From Cellulomonas sp. PhB143 (GTDB lineage Bacteria > Actinomycetota > Actinomycetes > Actinomycetales > Cellulomonadaceae): a DNA stretch of 64,000 nt. The stretch spans positions 186,001 to 250,000 of the forward strand of contig NZ_RKIJ01000013.1 of the NCBI RefSeq assembly GCF_003752595.1. Reading direction: 5' to 3'. The position numbers and the translations under genes were made by a program. The notes under the pieces were generated by a model, which was not told the origin of the DNA, made no database searches, and saw nothing but the letters and a program-made list of their open reading frames with translations. Positions 37,492 to 45,969 of the stretch are shown here, one piece after another. Positions within the stretch are counted from its first letter, which is position 1, and each line of letters begins with the position of its first letter.

Positions 37492-37974
37492 CGGCAGGAC
37501 GAGCCACAGGACGACGAGACCGAGCAGCACCGCCCCGCCGGCGACCAGTCCCGCCGCGCGGCCCGCGACGACGTCGAACAGCAGCTCCACGCACCCGGCG
37601 ATGACGAGGCCGAGCGCGACCAGCCCCGCCCGCGCCAGCCGGTCCGCGGTCGCCACGAGCGTGCGCCTGCGGTGCCGGCGGAACAGGACGCGGTGCAGGC
37701 TCACCGGCGCGATGACGAACCCCGTGGCGACCGCGGCGAGCAGGACCAGGGCGAGGTACACGCCGCGCTGGACCGCGTCCAGCTCGCCGAAGCGCGAGGA
37801 GAACGGGATCGTGAGCAGGAACCCGGTGAGGATCTGGATCCCCGTCTGCGCGACCCGCAGCTCCTGGAGCAGTTCTGCCCAGTTGCGGTCCATCTGCTGG
37901 TCGGGGGTCTCGTTCCGGCCATCGGGAGCCGCCGAGGGCGAGGCGCTCGCGGGCGAGCTCGGTTCCGGGTCCAT
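37447..37974 (-). CDS. DUF6328 family membrane protein
   Basis: A 175-residue protein with an acidic, disordered N-terminus (residues 1-30), a conserved WAELLQELRVAQTGIQILTG segment and about four transmembrane helices (for example VQRGVYLALVLLAAVATGFV and the final GLVAGGAVLLGLVVLWLVLP). The LLQELRVAQTG signature identifies DUF6328; function unknown. The 3' end overlaps the convergent recombinase gene by 45 bp. Start ATG at 37974; upstream GACGAT is only a weak -10. Confidence 0.82.
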   Translation of the reverse strand: MDPEPSSPASASPSAAPDGRNETPDQQMDRNWAELLQELRVAQTGIQILTGFLLTIPFSSRFGELDAVQRGVYLALVLLAAVATGFVIAPVSLHRVLFRRHRRRTLVATADRLARAGLVALGLVIAGCVELLFDVVAGRAAGLVAGGAVLLGLVVLWLVLPLRLSRDAPRVPPEG

Positions 37975-38108
37975 GGCCCCGATCGTCCCGGAGACGGCAT
38001 GCTGCCGCACGCCGGTGCGCCGCCGACGTGCGGCTCCTCGTGCGAACGGTGCCGGCGGCGGACATCCTGGCAGGGAAGGAGCGCACCCACGGATTCGAGG
38101 AGGCCACG

Positions 38109-38378
38109 ATGCCAGGGCGTCGACCGGGACCGAGCGTCAAGGACCCCGAGCTGTACGAGAAGCTGCGTGACGAGGGCAGCTCCAAGGAGAAGTCCGCGCG
38201 CGTCGCCAACGCCGCGGCCAGCTCGTCCCGCAGCACGGTGGGCAGGAAGGGCGGCGAGTCACCGTCCTACGACGACTGGACGGTGGCCGACCTCAAGGGC
38301 CGGGCCGCCGAGCTCGGCATCGAGGGACGCTCCACGATGCGCAAGTCCGAGCTGATCGACGCGCTGCGCCACCACTGA
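38109..38378 (+). CDS. Small protein with SAP/Rho-N-like C-terminal domain
   Basis: An 89-residue protein. The N-terminal half is the conserved GPSVKDPELYEKLRDEGSSK segment followed by KEKSARVANAAA, known from actinobacterial stress-related small proteins (DUF7218-like). The C-terminal 33 residues, WTVADLKGRAAELGIEG then MRKSELIDALRHH, form a Rho N-terminal/SAP-like helix-extension-helix that binds nucleic acid in relatives. GAGGAGG lies about 6 nt before the ATG at 38109. Confidence 0.8.
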   Translation: MPGRRPGPSVKDPELYEKLRDEGSSKEKSARVANAAASSSRSTVGRKGGESPSYDDWTVADLKGRAAELGIEGRSTMRKSELIDALRHH

Positions 38379-38470
38379 CGCGCGCCGCGCCGTGGGGCAG
38401 GCCCTCCGCCGCCCCACGGCTCCGGGAGGCGGCGGGCGTGCCCGCAGTCGCGCACAGTAGTGTTCCGACC

Positions 38471-39754
38471 GTGCCCACATTCGACGAAGTCTTCCCGCGC
38501 ACCGGCGCTCTCCGCCGGTCCCTGTCCGCCCGAGCGCGCCGGGCCGCCACGCGCGGCGCCATGATCGCAGCCGCGACGCCGTTCGCCGTCGCGGCCGCGA
38601 TCATGGCGAGCGACGCCGTCCGGCGCCGCAGCCGGCCGTTGACGGGCAAGTTCCCCGTCACTCCCCCGGCCGACCGCCCCGTCGGGGAGAACACCGCGCG
38701 CGTGTACACCTTCGGCGAGGACGTCTTCGCCGACATGCTCGAGGCGATCCGCGGTGCCCGCCGCACGGTGATGCTCGAGACGTACATCTGGAAGGACGAC
38801 CAGGTCGGCCGGGAGTTCAAGACCGCCGTCGAGGACGCGGCGGCCCGTGGCGTCGACGTCTACGTCGTCTTCGACGGCTTCGCCAACCTCGTGGTGCCGC
38901 GCAGCTTCCTCACGTTCGCCGACGACGTGCACACGCTCCGCTTCCCCGCGTACCGTCCGGGCTCGCTGCTGCTGAACGTGCGCAAGTCCGGCCGCGACCA
39001 CCGCAAGCTCCTCGTCGTCGACGACGAGATCGGGTTCGTCGGCGGGTTCAACATCGGCGCCGACTACGCGAACCAGTGGCGCGACACGCACACCCGCCTG
39101 GTCGGCCCGGCCGTGTGGGAGCTGCGCAACGCGTTCGTCGACTTCTGGAACCTGCACCGCGACGACGACGAGCCGCTGCTCGAGGACCCGGGGTCCCCGG
39201 TGTGGGACCCGAGCGTCCGCGCCGCCCGCAACGCCCCGGCGCGCCTCACGTTCCCGATCCGCAACCTGTACCTGGACGCCATCGACCGCGCGACGAGCAG
39301 CATCTCGATCACGCAGGCGTACTTCATCCCGGACCGCGAGATCCTCGGGGGCCTCCTGCAGGCCGCCGCCCGCGGCGTCGACGTGCGGGTCATCGTGCCC
39401 GAGCGCTCCAACCACGTCCTCGCCGACTGGCTGGCCCGCGGGCACTTCACCACCCTCCTCGAGGGCGGGGTGCGCATCTTCCTGTTCCGCGACGCCATGG
39501 TGCACGCCAAGACCGCCACGGTCGACGGCACGTGGACCACGATCGGGACGGCGAACATCGACCGGCTCTCGCTCACCGGCAACTACGAGGTCAACATCGA
39601 GGTCGTCGAGCCGGCGCTCGCGGAGCAGATGGGCGCAATCTTCGAGACGGACCTGTCCAACTGCCGAGAGCTGACCCTCGACGAGTGGACCGCCCGACCG
39701 GTCGTCGCGAAGCTGTCGGAGTGGACGCTGCAGCCCCTGCGCCCCCTGCTCTGA
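38471..39754 (+). CDS. Phospholipase D-family cardiolipin synthase-like protein
   Basis: A 427-residue PLD-superfamily enzyme, probably transferring phosphatidyl groups (cardiolipin synthase type). Two HKD motifs are present: DHRKLLVVDDEIGFVGG near residue 177 and VHAKTATVDGTWTTIG near 343. A single N-terminal hydrophobic segment (about residues 30-48) anchors it to the membrane. The GTG at 38471 is leaderless: TAGTGT at 38458-38463, then 7 nt. The frame extends further left, but the N-terminal MPTFDEVFPR start fits this promoter. It is followed by a terminator hairpin. Confidence 0.85.
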   Translation: MPTFDEVFPRTGALRRSLSARARRAATRGAMIAAATPFAVAAAIMASDAVRRRSRPLTGKFPVTPPADRPVGENTARVYTFGEDVFADMLEAIRGARRTVMLETYIWKDDQVGREFKTAVEDAAARGVDVYVVFDGFANLVVPRSFLTFADDVHTLRFPAYRPGSLLLNVRKSGRDHRKLLVVDDEIGFVGGFNIGADYANQWRDTHTRLVGPAVWELRNAFVDFWNLHRDDDEPLLEDPGSPVWDPSVRAARNAPARLTFPIRNLYLDAIDRATSSISITQAYFIPDREILGGLLQAAARGVDVRVIVPERSNHVLADWLARGHFTTLLEGGVRIFLFRDAMVHAKTATVDGTWTTIGTANIDRLSLTGNYEVNIEVVEPALAEQMGAIFETDLSNCRELTLDEWTARPVVAKLSEWTLQPLRPLL

Positions 39755-39759
39755 ACGGT

Positions 39760-39789
39760 CCGACGCCGACCGTCAGCGGTCGGCGTCGG
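39760..39789. terminator. Bidirectional hairpin whose loop holds a stop codon
   Basis: A 13-bp perfect stem (39760-39772 with 39777-39789) has a 4-nt loop TCAG. The loop contains the reverse-strand TGA stop of the small minus-strand gene, so the terminator for the PLD gene is also the last part of that gene's coding sequence. Confidence 0.7.
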
Positions 39790-39916
39790 CCACCTCCTCC
39801 TCGGGTCGGGGCGGGACCGTCTCGTCGTCCTCGAGCAGGTGGGGCTCGTCGTACTCGGGGTGCTCGCGCGGCACCCGGGGCGTCCCCTCGGCGTGCCGCT
39901 CGTCGGGAGTGCTCAT
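39773..39916 (-). CDS. Small acidic protein, 47 residues
   Basis: A short, strongly acidic, hydrophilic protein (STPDERHAEGTPRVPREHPE, ending EEEVADADR). No domain is recognised. The ATG at 39916 has GGAGGT 5 nt upstream, which supports real translation. It lies between the PLD gene and the alkaline phosphatase gene, converging on the first and co-oriented with the second. Confidence 0.55.
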   Translation of the reverse strand: MSTPDERHAEGTPRVPREHPEYDEPHLLEDDETVPPRPEEEVADADR

Positions 39917-40039
39917 CTCGGACCTCCGCAGGCTAGGCGCCGGCGGGCCGTCGGACCCGCCCGTAGCCCTCACGGTAGACGGGTGCCCCCGGGCCTGCCA
40001 GCAGGGTCGCGGCGGGCCCGGGGACACCCCGGAGGACCT

Positions 40040-40066
40040 GACGCGCGCACCTGTGGTGCGCGCGTC
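40040..40066 (-). terminator. Terminator after the alkaline phosphatase gene
   Basis: A 12-bp stem (40040-40051 with 40055-40066) closed by a TGT loop lies 10 bp past the alkaline phosphatase stop on the minus strand. There is no T-tract. Confidence 0.6.
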
Positions 40067-40075
40067 GTGCGCAGG

Positions 40076-41791
40076 TCAGTGGTTGCGGATCTCCAGGTCC
40101 AGCACCTTCTCGGTGGTGCGGCCGTCGATCCCCACGGCGTCGATCTTCAGCGAGTACGTCCCGTCCGGGTAGTCGCGCGTGTCGATCTTCAGGGTCGGCT
40201 TGCTCCCGGCGTTGGTGCTGCCCGGCGCCTTGGTGTTGTCCGTCTTCCACACCCCGCCCTGGTTGAGCTCGATGTAGGTGTACTTCGCCGGCGCGTCGAG
40301 GGTGACCACGAAGGTCTTGTTCCCGCGCAGGACCGCCCCGTCGTTGATGTTCACGCTGCGGATCTCCGGCGCGCCCGGCAGCTCCTTGTCCGGGTCGAGC
40401 CGGAGCGTGTCGCGCATGGTGAAGAACAGATCCGTCTGGTCCGTGAGCCCGACGACGTTCGCCGCGCCCGGCCCGTACGCCGCGATCCGCACCTGCGTGC
40501 CCGTGTGGTCCTGCGAGCCGCCCTCGGGGGCGGTGCCGTAGGCCATCGTCATCGGCGCGCCGTCGGCCGTGAGCAGCGTGCGCGTGAGGCCCGGGGTCGT
40601 CGTGCCCGGGTAGACGATCTGGCTCGAGTGGCCGTGGTCGGCCGTGACGAACACCGACGTGTTCCCGTCCTGCTCCGCGAAGGCCAGCGCCGCGGCGACG
40701 GCGTCGTCGAAGGCGACCGTCTCGCCGATCTGCGCGCAGGGGTTGGCGGCGTGGTCCTGCTTGTCGATGCTCGCGCCCTCGACCTGCAGGAAGAAGCCCT
40801 TCTTCGCGGACGGGGCGTCGAGCAGGTCGATCGCCTTCGTCGTCATCGCCTTCAGGGTCGGCACGGCGGCGGTGTGGGCGGGGTTCGCGGCGCAACGGAT
40901 CGGCGCCTCCGTCCCGCCGGTGCGCGTCGCGGGGGCTCCGTTCCACTCCGTCGGCATGTTCCCGCCGGAGAAGAGCCCGAGCAGCGGCGCCGACTGGTCG
41001 GCGCGGGTCGCCCCGGACAGGCCCGCGGCGTCGGTGACGACGTCGAACCCGCGCGCGTCGGCCTGCTGCATGAGCGTCTTGCCCTTCCACTGCCCGGCGC
41101 GGGCGGTGTCGGCGAACGAGGCGGCGCCGCCGCCGAGAGTGACGTCCGGCCGGGTGTTCAGCAGCTGCTCGGTGATCGATCCCGGTCCCCCGGTCTCGAG
41201 CCGGTCCGCGTCGGTGCAGGCGCTCGAGCTCGGCGCGTAGCAGCCGCGGTCGCTGACGTGGGAGACGAGGACGGCGGGCGTCGCGTCCTGGAGCTCGGCG
41301 GTCGAGACGTCGCCGGTGCGCAGGCCGTTGGCCTTGGCCATCTCGAGGACGGTCTTCTGCGCGGCCCCGTCGACGTCGACGGAGATCGCGCCGTTGTAGG
41401 TCTTCGTGCCGGTGGACCAGCCGCTGCCCGACGCCGCCGAGTCCGTCACGTAGTCGGGCTCATGGGTCGAGCGGTCGAGGGAGTACGTCGTGTACTGCCC
41501 GGTCACCGGGACGCCGTCGATGCCGGGGAGCCTGCCGGCCGCCCCGTACTGGTAGTTGCGCGCGGCCGTGATCTCGGAGTCGCCCATCCCGTCGCCGATG
41601 AGCAGGATGACGTTCCTCGCGGCGCCGCCCCGGAGCTCGGCCCGCACGGTGCTGGTCTGGTCGCCGGCGATGCGGCGGGCGTCGCCGTTGCCGGTGAGGT
41701 CGGCGCTGACCGCGTACCCGGCGGCTGCGCCGAGGACGAGGACGCCGGCGAGGGCTGACGACAGGACGGTCCGCTGTGCTGTGAGGCGCAC
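40076..41791 (-). CDS. Secreted alkaline phosphatase with C-terminal Ig-like domain
   Basis: A 571-residue PhoA-family phosphomonoesterase. A signal peptide covers about residues 1-30 ([20 protein letters not shown]). The catalytic core has [10 protein letters not shown] with metal-binding D67, the nucleophile S118 in [10 protein letters not shown], and zinc-ligand histidines in [18 protein letters not shown] and [10 protein letters not shown] separate beta-rich domain of about 100 residues at the C-terminus ([19 protein letters not shown] onward) is a probable cell-surface or binding module. GTG start at 41791 with AAGGAG 8 nt upstream. Export would be by Sec; the twin-arginine pattern is absent although tatAC is in the window. 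Confidence 0.93.
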   Translation of the reverse strand: MRLTAQRTVLSSALAGVLVLGAAAGYAVSADLTGNGDARRIAGDQTSTVRAELRGGAARNVILLIGDGMGDSEITAARNYQYGAAGRLPGIDGVPVTGQYTTYSLDRSTHEPDYVTDSAASGSGWSTGTKTYNGAISVDVDGAAQKTVLEMAKANGLRTGDVSTAELQDATPAVLVSHVSDRGCYAPSSSACTDADRLETGGPGSITEQLLNTRPDVTLGGGAASFADTARAGQWKGKTLMQQADARGFDVVTDAAGLSGATRADQSAPLLGLFSGGNMPTEWNGAPATRTGGTEAPIRCAANPAHTAAVPTLKAMTTKAIDLLDAPSAKKGFFLQVEGASIDKQDHAANPCAQIGETVAFDDAVAAALAFAEQDGNTSVFVTADHGHSSQIVYPGTTTPGLTRTLLTADGAPMTMAYGTAPEGGSQDHTGTQVRIAAYGPGAANVVGLTDQTDLFFTMRDTLRLDPDKELPGAPEIRSVNINDGAVLRGNKTFVVTLDAPAKYTYIELNQGGVWKTDNTKAPGSTNAGSKPTLKIDTRDYPDGTYSLKIDAVGIDGRTTEKVLDLEIRNH

Positions 41792-41919
41792 AGGAGTTCT
41801 CCTTCAGGTCGAACGTGACGCGACGGGTGTCGCGGGCAACAGTCGACCGTGCGCAGGTGTCCTGGCGGTGAAGGGAACGGGACGGTGCGCGGAACGTCGC
41901 GCGATCGGACGGTGCGGGA

Positions 41920-42513
41920 TCAGACCGCGCGGGGGCGGTTGCGGCGCCGTGCCGCGAGCTCGTCGCCCGGGATCTCGGGCGCGGCGGCGTCCTCGTCGAG
42001 GTGCTCGGTGGGCAGCTCGCTGAGCGTTCCCTCGATCTCACGCCACACGCGTCCCACGGCGATGCCGAACACGCCCTGGCCGCCCTGCACCAGGTCGACG
42101 ACCTCGTCGGCGGACGTGCACTCGTACACGCTGGCGCCGTCGCTCATCAGGGTGATCTTCGCGAGGTCCTCGACGCCGCGTTCGCGCAGCGCCGTGACGG
42201 CCGTGCGGATCTGCTGGAGGGAGACCCCGGTGTCCAGCAGCCGCTTGACGACCTTGAGCACCAGGATGTCCCGGAACCCGTACAGCCGATGGGTGCCCGA
42301 GCCGGTGGCGCTGCGCACGGACGGCTCGACGAGGCCCGTGCGGGCCCAGTAGTCGAGCTGGCGGTACGTGATGCCCGCCGCGCGGCACGCCGTCGGTCCC
42401 CGGTAGCCCGTGCCGGCGTCGTGCTCGGTGACGTCCTCACCGAACAAGAGGCCCTGGGCGCCCAGAGGAACCGCGGGTCCGCCGTCGGCGCTCAGGTTCC
42501 CGCTCGTGCTCAC
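41920..42513 (-). CDS. MerR-family regulator of the ftsR locus
   Basis: A 197-residue MerR-type regulator equivalent in position to mycobacterial Rv1830. The N-terminal tail (GNLSADGGPAVPLGAQGLLF, then GEDVTE) precedes the DNA-binding domain: GPTACRAAGITYRQLDYWAR, then TGLVEPSVR and HRLYGFRDILVLKVVKRLLD. The C-terminal part is acidic and ends in an RRRNRPR patch. GTG at 42513 with GGAGG 4 nt upstream. Direct CAACCTT repeats upstream may be its own operator. Together with the next three genes it forms the conserved FHA-ftsR-DUF151-merR block. Confidence 0.88.
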   Translation of the reverse strand: MSTSGNLSADGGPAVPLGAQGLLFGEDVTEHDAGTGYRGPTACRAAGITYRQLDYWARTGLVEPSVRSATGSGTHRLYGFRDILVLKVVKRLLDTGVSLQQIRTAVTALRERGVEDLAKITLMSDGASVYECTSADEVVDLVQGGQGVFGIAVGRVWREIEGTLSELPTEHLDEDAAAPEIPGDELAARRRNRPRAV

Positions 42514-42570
42514 GGTGCCTCCAAGAATCGTCCACCACGTGCCGCCGTCCGGGACTGCGTGGACCGTCGA

Positions 42571-42596
42571 CAACCTTCAACGTCTGCCTCAACCTT
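42571..42596 (-). promoter_or_regulatory. Direct repeats upstream of the MerR gene
   Basis: CAACCTT occurs at 42571-42577 and again at 42590-42596, a 19-bp spacing, about 60 bp before the MerR start. On the minus strand the outer copy overlaps a TAAGGT sequence that can act as a -10 box. A related CCTTA/TAAGGT patch lies upstream of the FHA gene near 44516. The arrangement suits autoregulation by a MerR or FtsR protein. Confidence 0.45.
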
Positions 42597-42656
42597 AGGA
42601 CCTGGAACGGTCCTGACCGGCCGGACGCGCCGTGACGCGCCGGGCCGGGACGTGCC

Positions 42657-43139
42657 TCACGCGAAGTCCTCCGGCGCCAGACCCTCGAGGAACTCCCGGA
42701 ACCGTTCGAGGTCGCGGCGCTGCGCCGTCGTGACGACCTCGACGCCCGACGTAGCGACCACCTCGGCCGAGCACAGCAGCGCACAGCCGGTGCGCACGGT
42801 GAGCGCGATCGCGTCCGACGCCCGCGAGTCCAGCCTGCGCCCGTTGCTCAGCACGAGCTCGGCGTAGAAGACGCCGTCGTCCAGGGCGACGATCTCCGCG
42901 TGGTCCAGCGAGACCCCGGTCGCGGCGAGCACGTCGCAGAGCAGGTCGTGGGTCATCGGCCGGGGCGGGACGTGCCCGCCCTGGGCGCTCGCGATCGCGT
43001 TCGCCTCGCGCGGACCGATGACGATCGGCACCACCAGCTCCGACGACCCGTCGAGGAGCAGCACGACGATCTCGTGCTCGGTCTGGCGCTGGCGGACGCC
43101 GAGCACGTCGACGGAGACCATCGGGACGTCGTCGCTCAC
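42657..43139 (-). CDS. Bifunctional nuclease-family protein (DUF151)
   Basis: A 160-residue protein of the BFN/DUF151 family, equivalent to Rv1829. The core shows VVLLLDGSSELVVPIVIGPR, EANAIASAQGG, MTHDLLCDVLAATG and LVLSNGRRLDSRASDAIALT. Some relatives degrade RNA and DNA, but the function in actinobacteria is unproven. It lies between ftsR and the MerR gene in the conserved order. Confidence 0.88.
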   Translation of the reverse strand: MSDDVPMVSVDVLGVRQRQTEHEIVVLLLDGSSELVVPIVIGPREANAIASAQGGHVPPRPMTHDLLCDVLAATGVSLDHAEIVALDDGVFYAELVLSNGRRLDSRASDAIALTVRTGCALLCSAEVVATSGVEVVTTAQRRDLERFREFLEGLAPEDFA

Positions 43140-43210
43140 GCGTCAACCGTACGACTGCCGGGCCGAGATCGTCAGGTGGAACGAGAGGTCCGCCGGCGCG
43201 GGCGGTGCGC

Positions 43211-43966
43211 TCAGGAGCCGATGTCGGCGATGCCCTGGCGCACCCACGTGGTGTGCAGCCGGGCGCACAGCTCGCCGACCTCGGCGGCGACCGTCGCGGC
43301 GTGCGCCCGGGAGGAGGGCGACTGCTGGCCGCGCCACGGCGCGACCACCTGCTGGACCAGGCCGAGGTGGCGGTCCGACGCGGTGCGCAGGGACCGCAGG
43401 TGCCGCGCCTGGATCCCGTGCTCGGCGAGTGCCGCGGCGACCGTCACGAGCTCGACCGCGAAGGCGTCGTAGCGGCCCGACGACGTCGGGGCGACGACGC
43501 CCGCCTCGACCAGCCCGGAGACCATCGCGGGGTCGGCGCCCGTCGCCGCGCACAGCGCCTCGAGCGTGTAGCGCTCCTGGGCGGTCTCGCGCTCACCGTC
43601 GGCCGTCGCCGGGCGGGGGCCGGGAGCGGCGTCCAGGATGCCGCTGTCCAGCTCGACGAGCCGCTCCTTGATGACCTTCAGGGGCAGGTAGCTGTCCCGC
43701 TGCTGCGTGAGCACGTAGCGCAGCCGCTCCACGTCCGCGGGGCTGTACTGCCGGTACCCGGACGTCGTGCGGACGGGCTCGATCAGGCCCTGCTCCTCGA
43801 GGAACCGCAGCTTGGAGTGGCTGACCCCCGGGAACTCGGGGCGCAGGTCGCCGAGCACGTCGGAGATGCGCATCGAGGCGCGCCGCGAGATCCCCTGGGG
43901 CCACGGCTCCGGGCCGGGGGCGCCGTCGGGCCGGACGGCGCGCGCGGCGTTCGAGGCACCGCTCAC
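43211..43966 (-). CDS. ftsR: MerR-like cell-division regulator FtsR
   Basis: A 251-residue MerR-family regulator; the corynebacterial homolog activates ftsZ and the mycobacterial one is Rv1828. The DNA-binding domain at about residues 34-100 reads ISDVLGDLRPEFPGVSHSKL and EEQGLIEPVRTTSGYRQYSP; a C-terminal helical domain follows. A 33-residue N-terminal extension precedes the domain. The GTG at 43966 overlaps the FHA stop as GTGA, so FHA and ftsR are coupled. Confidence 0.9.
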   Translation of the reverse strand: MSGASNAARAVRPDGAPGPEPWPQGISRRASMRISDVLGDLRPEFPGVSHSKLRFLEEQGLIEPVRTTSGYRQYSPADVERLRYVLTQQRDSYLPLKVIKERLVELDSGILDAAPGPRPATADGERETAQERYTLEALCAATGADPAMVSGLVEAGVVAPTSSGRYDAFAVELVTVAAALAEHGIQARHLRSLRTASDRHLGLVQQVVAPWRGQQSPSSRAHAATVAAEVGELCARLHTTWVRQGIADIGS

Positions 43967-44448
43967 GCGCGCTCCGACGTCCCGTCCGCGGCACCGGCCG
44001 CCGATCGGGGGCTGGCGTGGAACGTCAGGCGGAACTTGCCGATCTGCACCTCGTCGCCCGTGGACAGGAGCGCGGCGTCGATGCGCGCCCGGTTGAGGTA
44101 GGTGCCGTTGAGGGAGCCGATGTCCCGCACCACGAACCCGTCCCCGTCGCGGACGAACTCGGCGTGCTTGCGTGAGACCGTCACGTCGTCGAGGAAGATG
44201 TCTGCGCTCTCGCTGCGTCCCGCCACCGTGCGGGGGGCGTCGAGCAGGAAGCGCGAGCCGGCACCGGGCCCCCGCTGCATGATGAGCAGGGCGGAGTGGC
44301 TGGGCAGCGCCGCGATGGCGGCCTGCTCGGCCGACGAGAGGTCTCCGCGCTGGGTCGACTCCTCGACGACGACCGGCTCCACCCGACCCAGACGCATCGT
44401 CGTGTCGTTGCCCGGCCGCTGCGGGTCGTGCTCTTCGGGGCCTGCCAT
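43963..44448 (-). CDS. garA: FHA-domain protein, GarA/OdhI-like
   Basis: A 161-residue forkhead-associated domain protein in the position of mycobacterial garA, which binds phosphothreonine and regulates 2-oxoglutarate metabolism. The FHA core at about residues 65-145 has GRSESADIFLDDVTVSRKHAE (key residues GRS, SRKH) and DIGSLNGTYLNRA. The N-terminal EESTQRGDLSSAEQ segment occupies the place of the phosphorylated ETTS motif, but the TT pair is not present as in GarA, so regulation may differ. The ATG at 44448 has GAGGAGG 4-5 nt upstream. A TAAGGT box near 44513-44518 is the likely promoter. Confidence 0.82.
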   Translation of the reverse strand: MAGPEEHDPQRPGNDTTMRLGRVEPVVVEESTQRGDLSSAEQAAIAALPSHSALLIMQRGPGAGSRFLLDAPRTVAGRSESADIFLDDVTVSRKHAEFVRDGDGFVVRDIGSLNGTYLNRARIDAALLSTGDEVQIGKFRLTFHASPRSAAGAADGTSERA

Positions 44449-44584
44449 GTCGCCTCCTCGGCATGTCCGGTGACCTCGGTCACCGGTGCTGTCCTGACGC
44501 CGCAAACTACTACACCTTAGGACCCCGTGGGGTCCGGCGTCACCCGCGCACAGGCCGGCGGGCGCCGTCGCCGGCCCCGGGCGC

Positions 44585-45631
44585 TCAGGAGCCCGCCGGA
44601 TCGGGCACCGGGGTGGCGAACTGCGGGTCGGTCGGCGTGCGCGTCGAGTCGATCTCGACCTCGTCGAGCTGGCGGATGGTGTCCTGCGCGCCCTTGTTGC
44701 GCACCGCGGCCATCGCTCCCCCGACGATCTGCAGCGCGGTCTCGAGCGTGGGCGGGTCCCCGATCGCCTTCCAGCGGTACGGCGAGGAGATCTTCGTGCC
44801 GTCGACGACGAGGTCGCCGTCGACCCGTTCGAAGTAGCTGCTCGCCACGATCCGCACGCCGTTGATCTCGACGACCTCGGCGCCGGCGTTGCGCAGCTCC
44901 TCGAGGATGTTGAACATCGTCGCCGCGGGGATCTTCTCCCCCGACTCGATCACCGTGACGTCCACGCCCGGGCCCTTCGCCGGGAGCCGGCCCGCGAGGA
45001 TGCCCTCGGTGGTGGCCTGCTCCTCGGCGAGGTCGAGGGCGGCCTGCTTGCCCGCCGCGCCCGAGCGCAGCTCGTCGCGGGTGGACTCGAGGTCGCGCAC
45101 CTGCGACTCGAGCAGCTCGGAACGTTGCGTGACGTCGTCGAGCAGCGGGACCAGCTCCGACTGGCGCAGCGTCGACAGGTCGTCGCCCTGGTTGGCGCTC
45201 ACCTGGACGACGAGCGCGAAGCCCAGGACACCGCAGAGGAGCCCGGCGAGGACCTGGGCGCGCGAGCGGTGCGGACGCAGCGCGCGGAACAGGCCGGTCC
45301 ACCCTCCCGGCGGCGCGTCCCCCGGCGCCGGGCGCTCGTGGCGGCCGTGGCCGACGTGCGGCTCCGGGGTCGGCGCCCGCTCCTGCGGGGCGACGTCGTC
45401 CGCCTCCGCCGGTGTGTCCTCGACGTCCGCCGGCGTGTCGTCGACCTCCGTCGGTGTGTCCTCGACGTCCGCCGGTGCGCCGTCCGCCTCCGTCGGCACA
45501 TCCTCCGCCGGACCGTCGCCGGTCGTGGCCTCGCCGTCGGGCTCCGCCGCGGCACGGCCGTCCGGTGCCACGTCCGGCGCGCCCGACCCGGGCACCGCCG
45601 GGCCGACGGCCCGCTCGTCGTCGTCCGCCAT
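44585..45631 (-). CDS. DUF881 membrane protein with acidic repeats
   Basis: A 348-residue protein of unknown function in the conserved pgsA-DUF881-sbp-DUF881 cluster. The first 100 residues are disordered and acidic with repeated TPADVED/TPTEVDD units; a transmembrane helix lies at about 140-160 (VLAGLLCGVLGFALVVQVSA), followed by a coiled coil (LESQVRDLESTRDELRSG) and the DUF881 domain ending PQFATPVPDPAGS. Relatives show no known enzymatic motif; a cell-envelope or division role is suggested only by gene order. Its start lies 5 bp after the sbp stop. Confidence 0.85.
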   Translation of the reverse strand: MADDDERAVGPAVPGSGAPDVAPDGRAAAEPDGEATTGDGPAEDVPTEADGAPADVEDTPTEVDDTPADVEDTPAEADDVAPQERAPTPEPHVGHGRHERPAPGDAPPGGWTGLFRALRPHRSRAQVLAGLLCGVLGFALVVQVSANQGDDLSTLRQSELVPLLDDVTQRSELLESQVRDLESTRDELRSGAAGKQAALDLAEEQATTEGILAGRLPAKGPGVDVTVIESGEKIPAATMFNILEELRNAGAEVVEINGVRIVASSYFERVDGDLVVDGTKISSPYRWKAIGDPPTLETALQIVGGAMAAVRNKGAQDTIRQLDEVEIDSTRTPTDPQFATPVPDPAGS

Positions 45632-45636
45632 GCCGG

Positions 45637-45969
45637 TCAGGCCTTGAACAGGTGGCGGCGGATCGCCGCCGCGTTGGAGAAGATCCTGATCCCGAGGACG
45701 ACGACGACGCCCGTGGACATCTGCGATCCGACGCCGAGCTGGTCGCCGAGGAACACGATCAACGCGGCCACGACGACGTTCGACAGGAACGAGACGATGA
45801 AGACCTTCTCGTCGAAGAGACCGTCCAGCTTCGCGCGCAGGCCGCCGAACAGGGCGTCGAGCGCAGCGATGACCGCGATCGGCAGGTACGGCGCGACGGC
45901 GGCCGGGACGGAGGGCTGGAGCAGCAGGCCCGCGACGACCCCGACGATCAGACCGACGACTGCGATCAC
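45637..45969 (-). CDS. sbp: Small basic protein (DUF1290)
   Basis: A 110-residue membrane protein with about three helices (VVGLIVGVVAGLLLQPSVPA, LPIAVIAALDALFGG, SFLSNVVVAALIVFLGDQL) ending in a basic IRRHLFKA tail. The conserved RAKLDGLFDEKVF segment identifies the sbp/DUF1290 family, found beside division genes in Gram-positive bacteria. Function is unknown. A GTG start overlaps the preceding DUF881 stop by 4 bp. Confidence 0.9.
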   Translation of the reverse strand: MIAVVGLIVGVVAGLLLQPSVPAAVAPYLPIAVIAALDALFGGLRAKLDGLFDEKVFIVSFLSNVVVAALIVFLGDQLGVGSQMSTGVVVVLGIRIFSNAAAIRRHLFKA

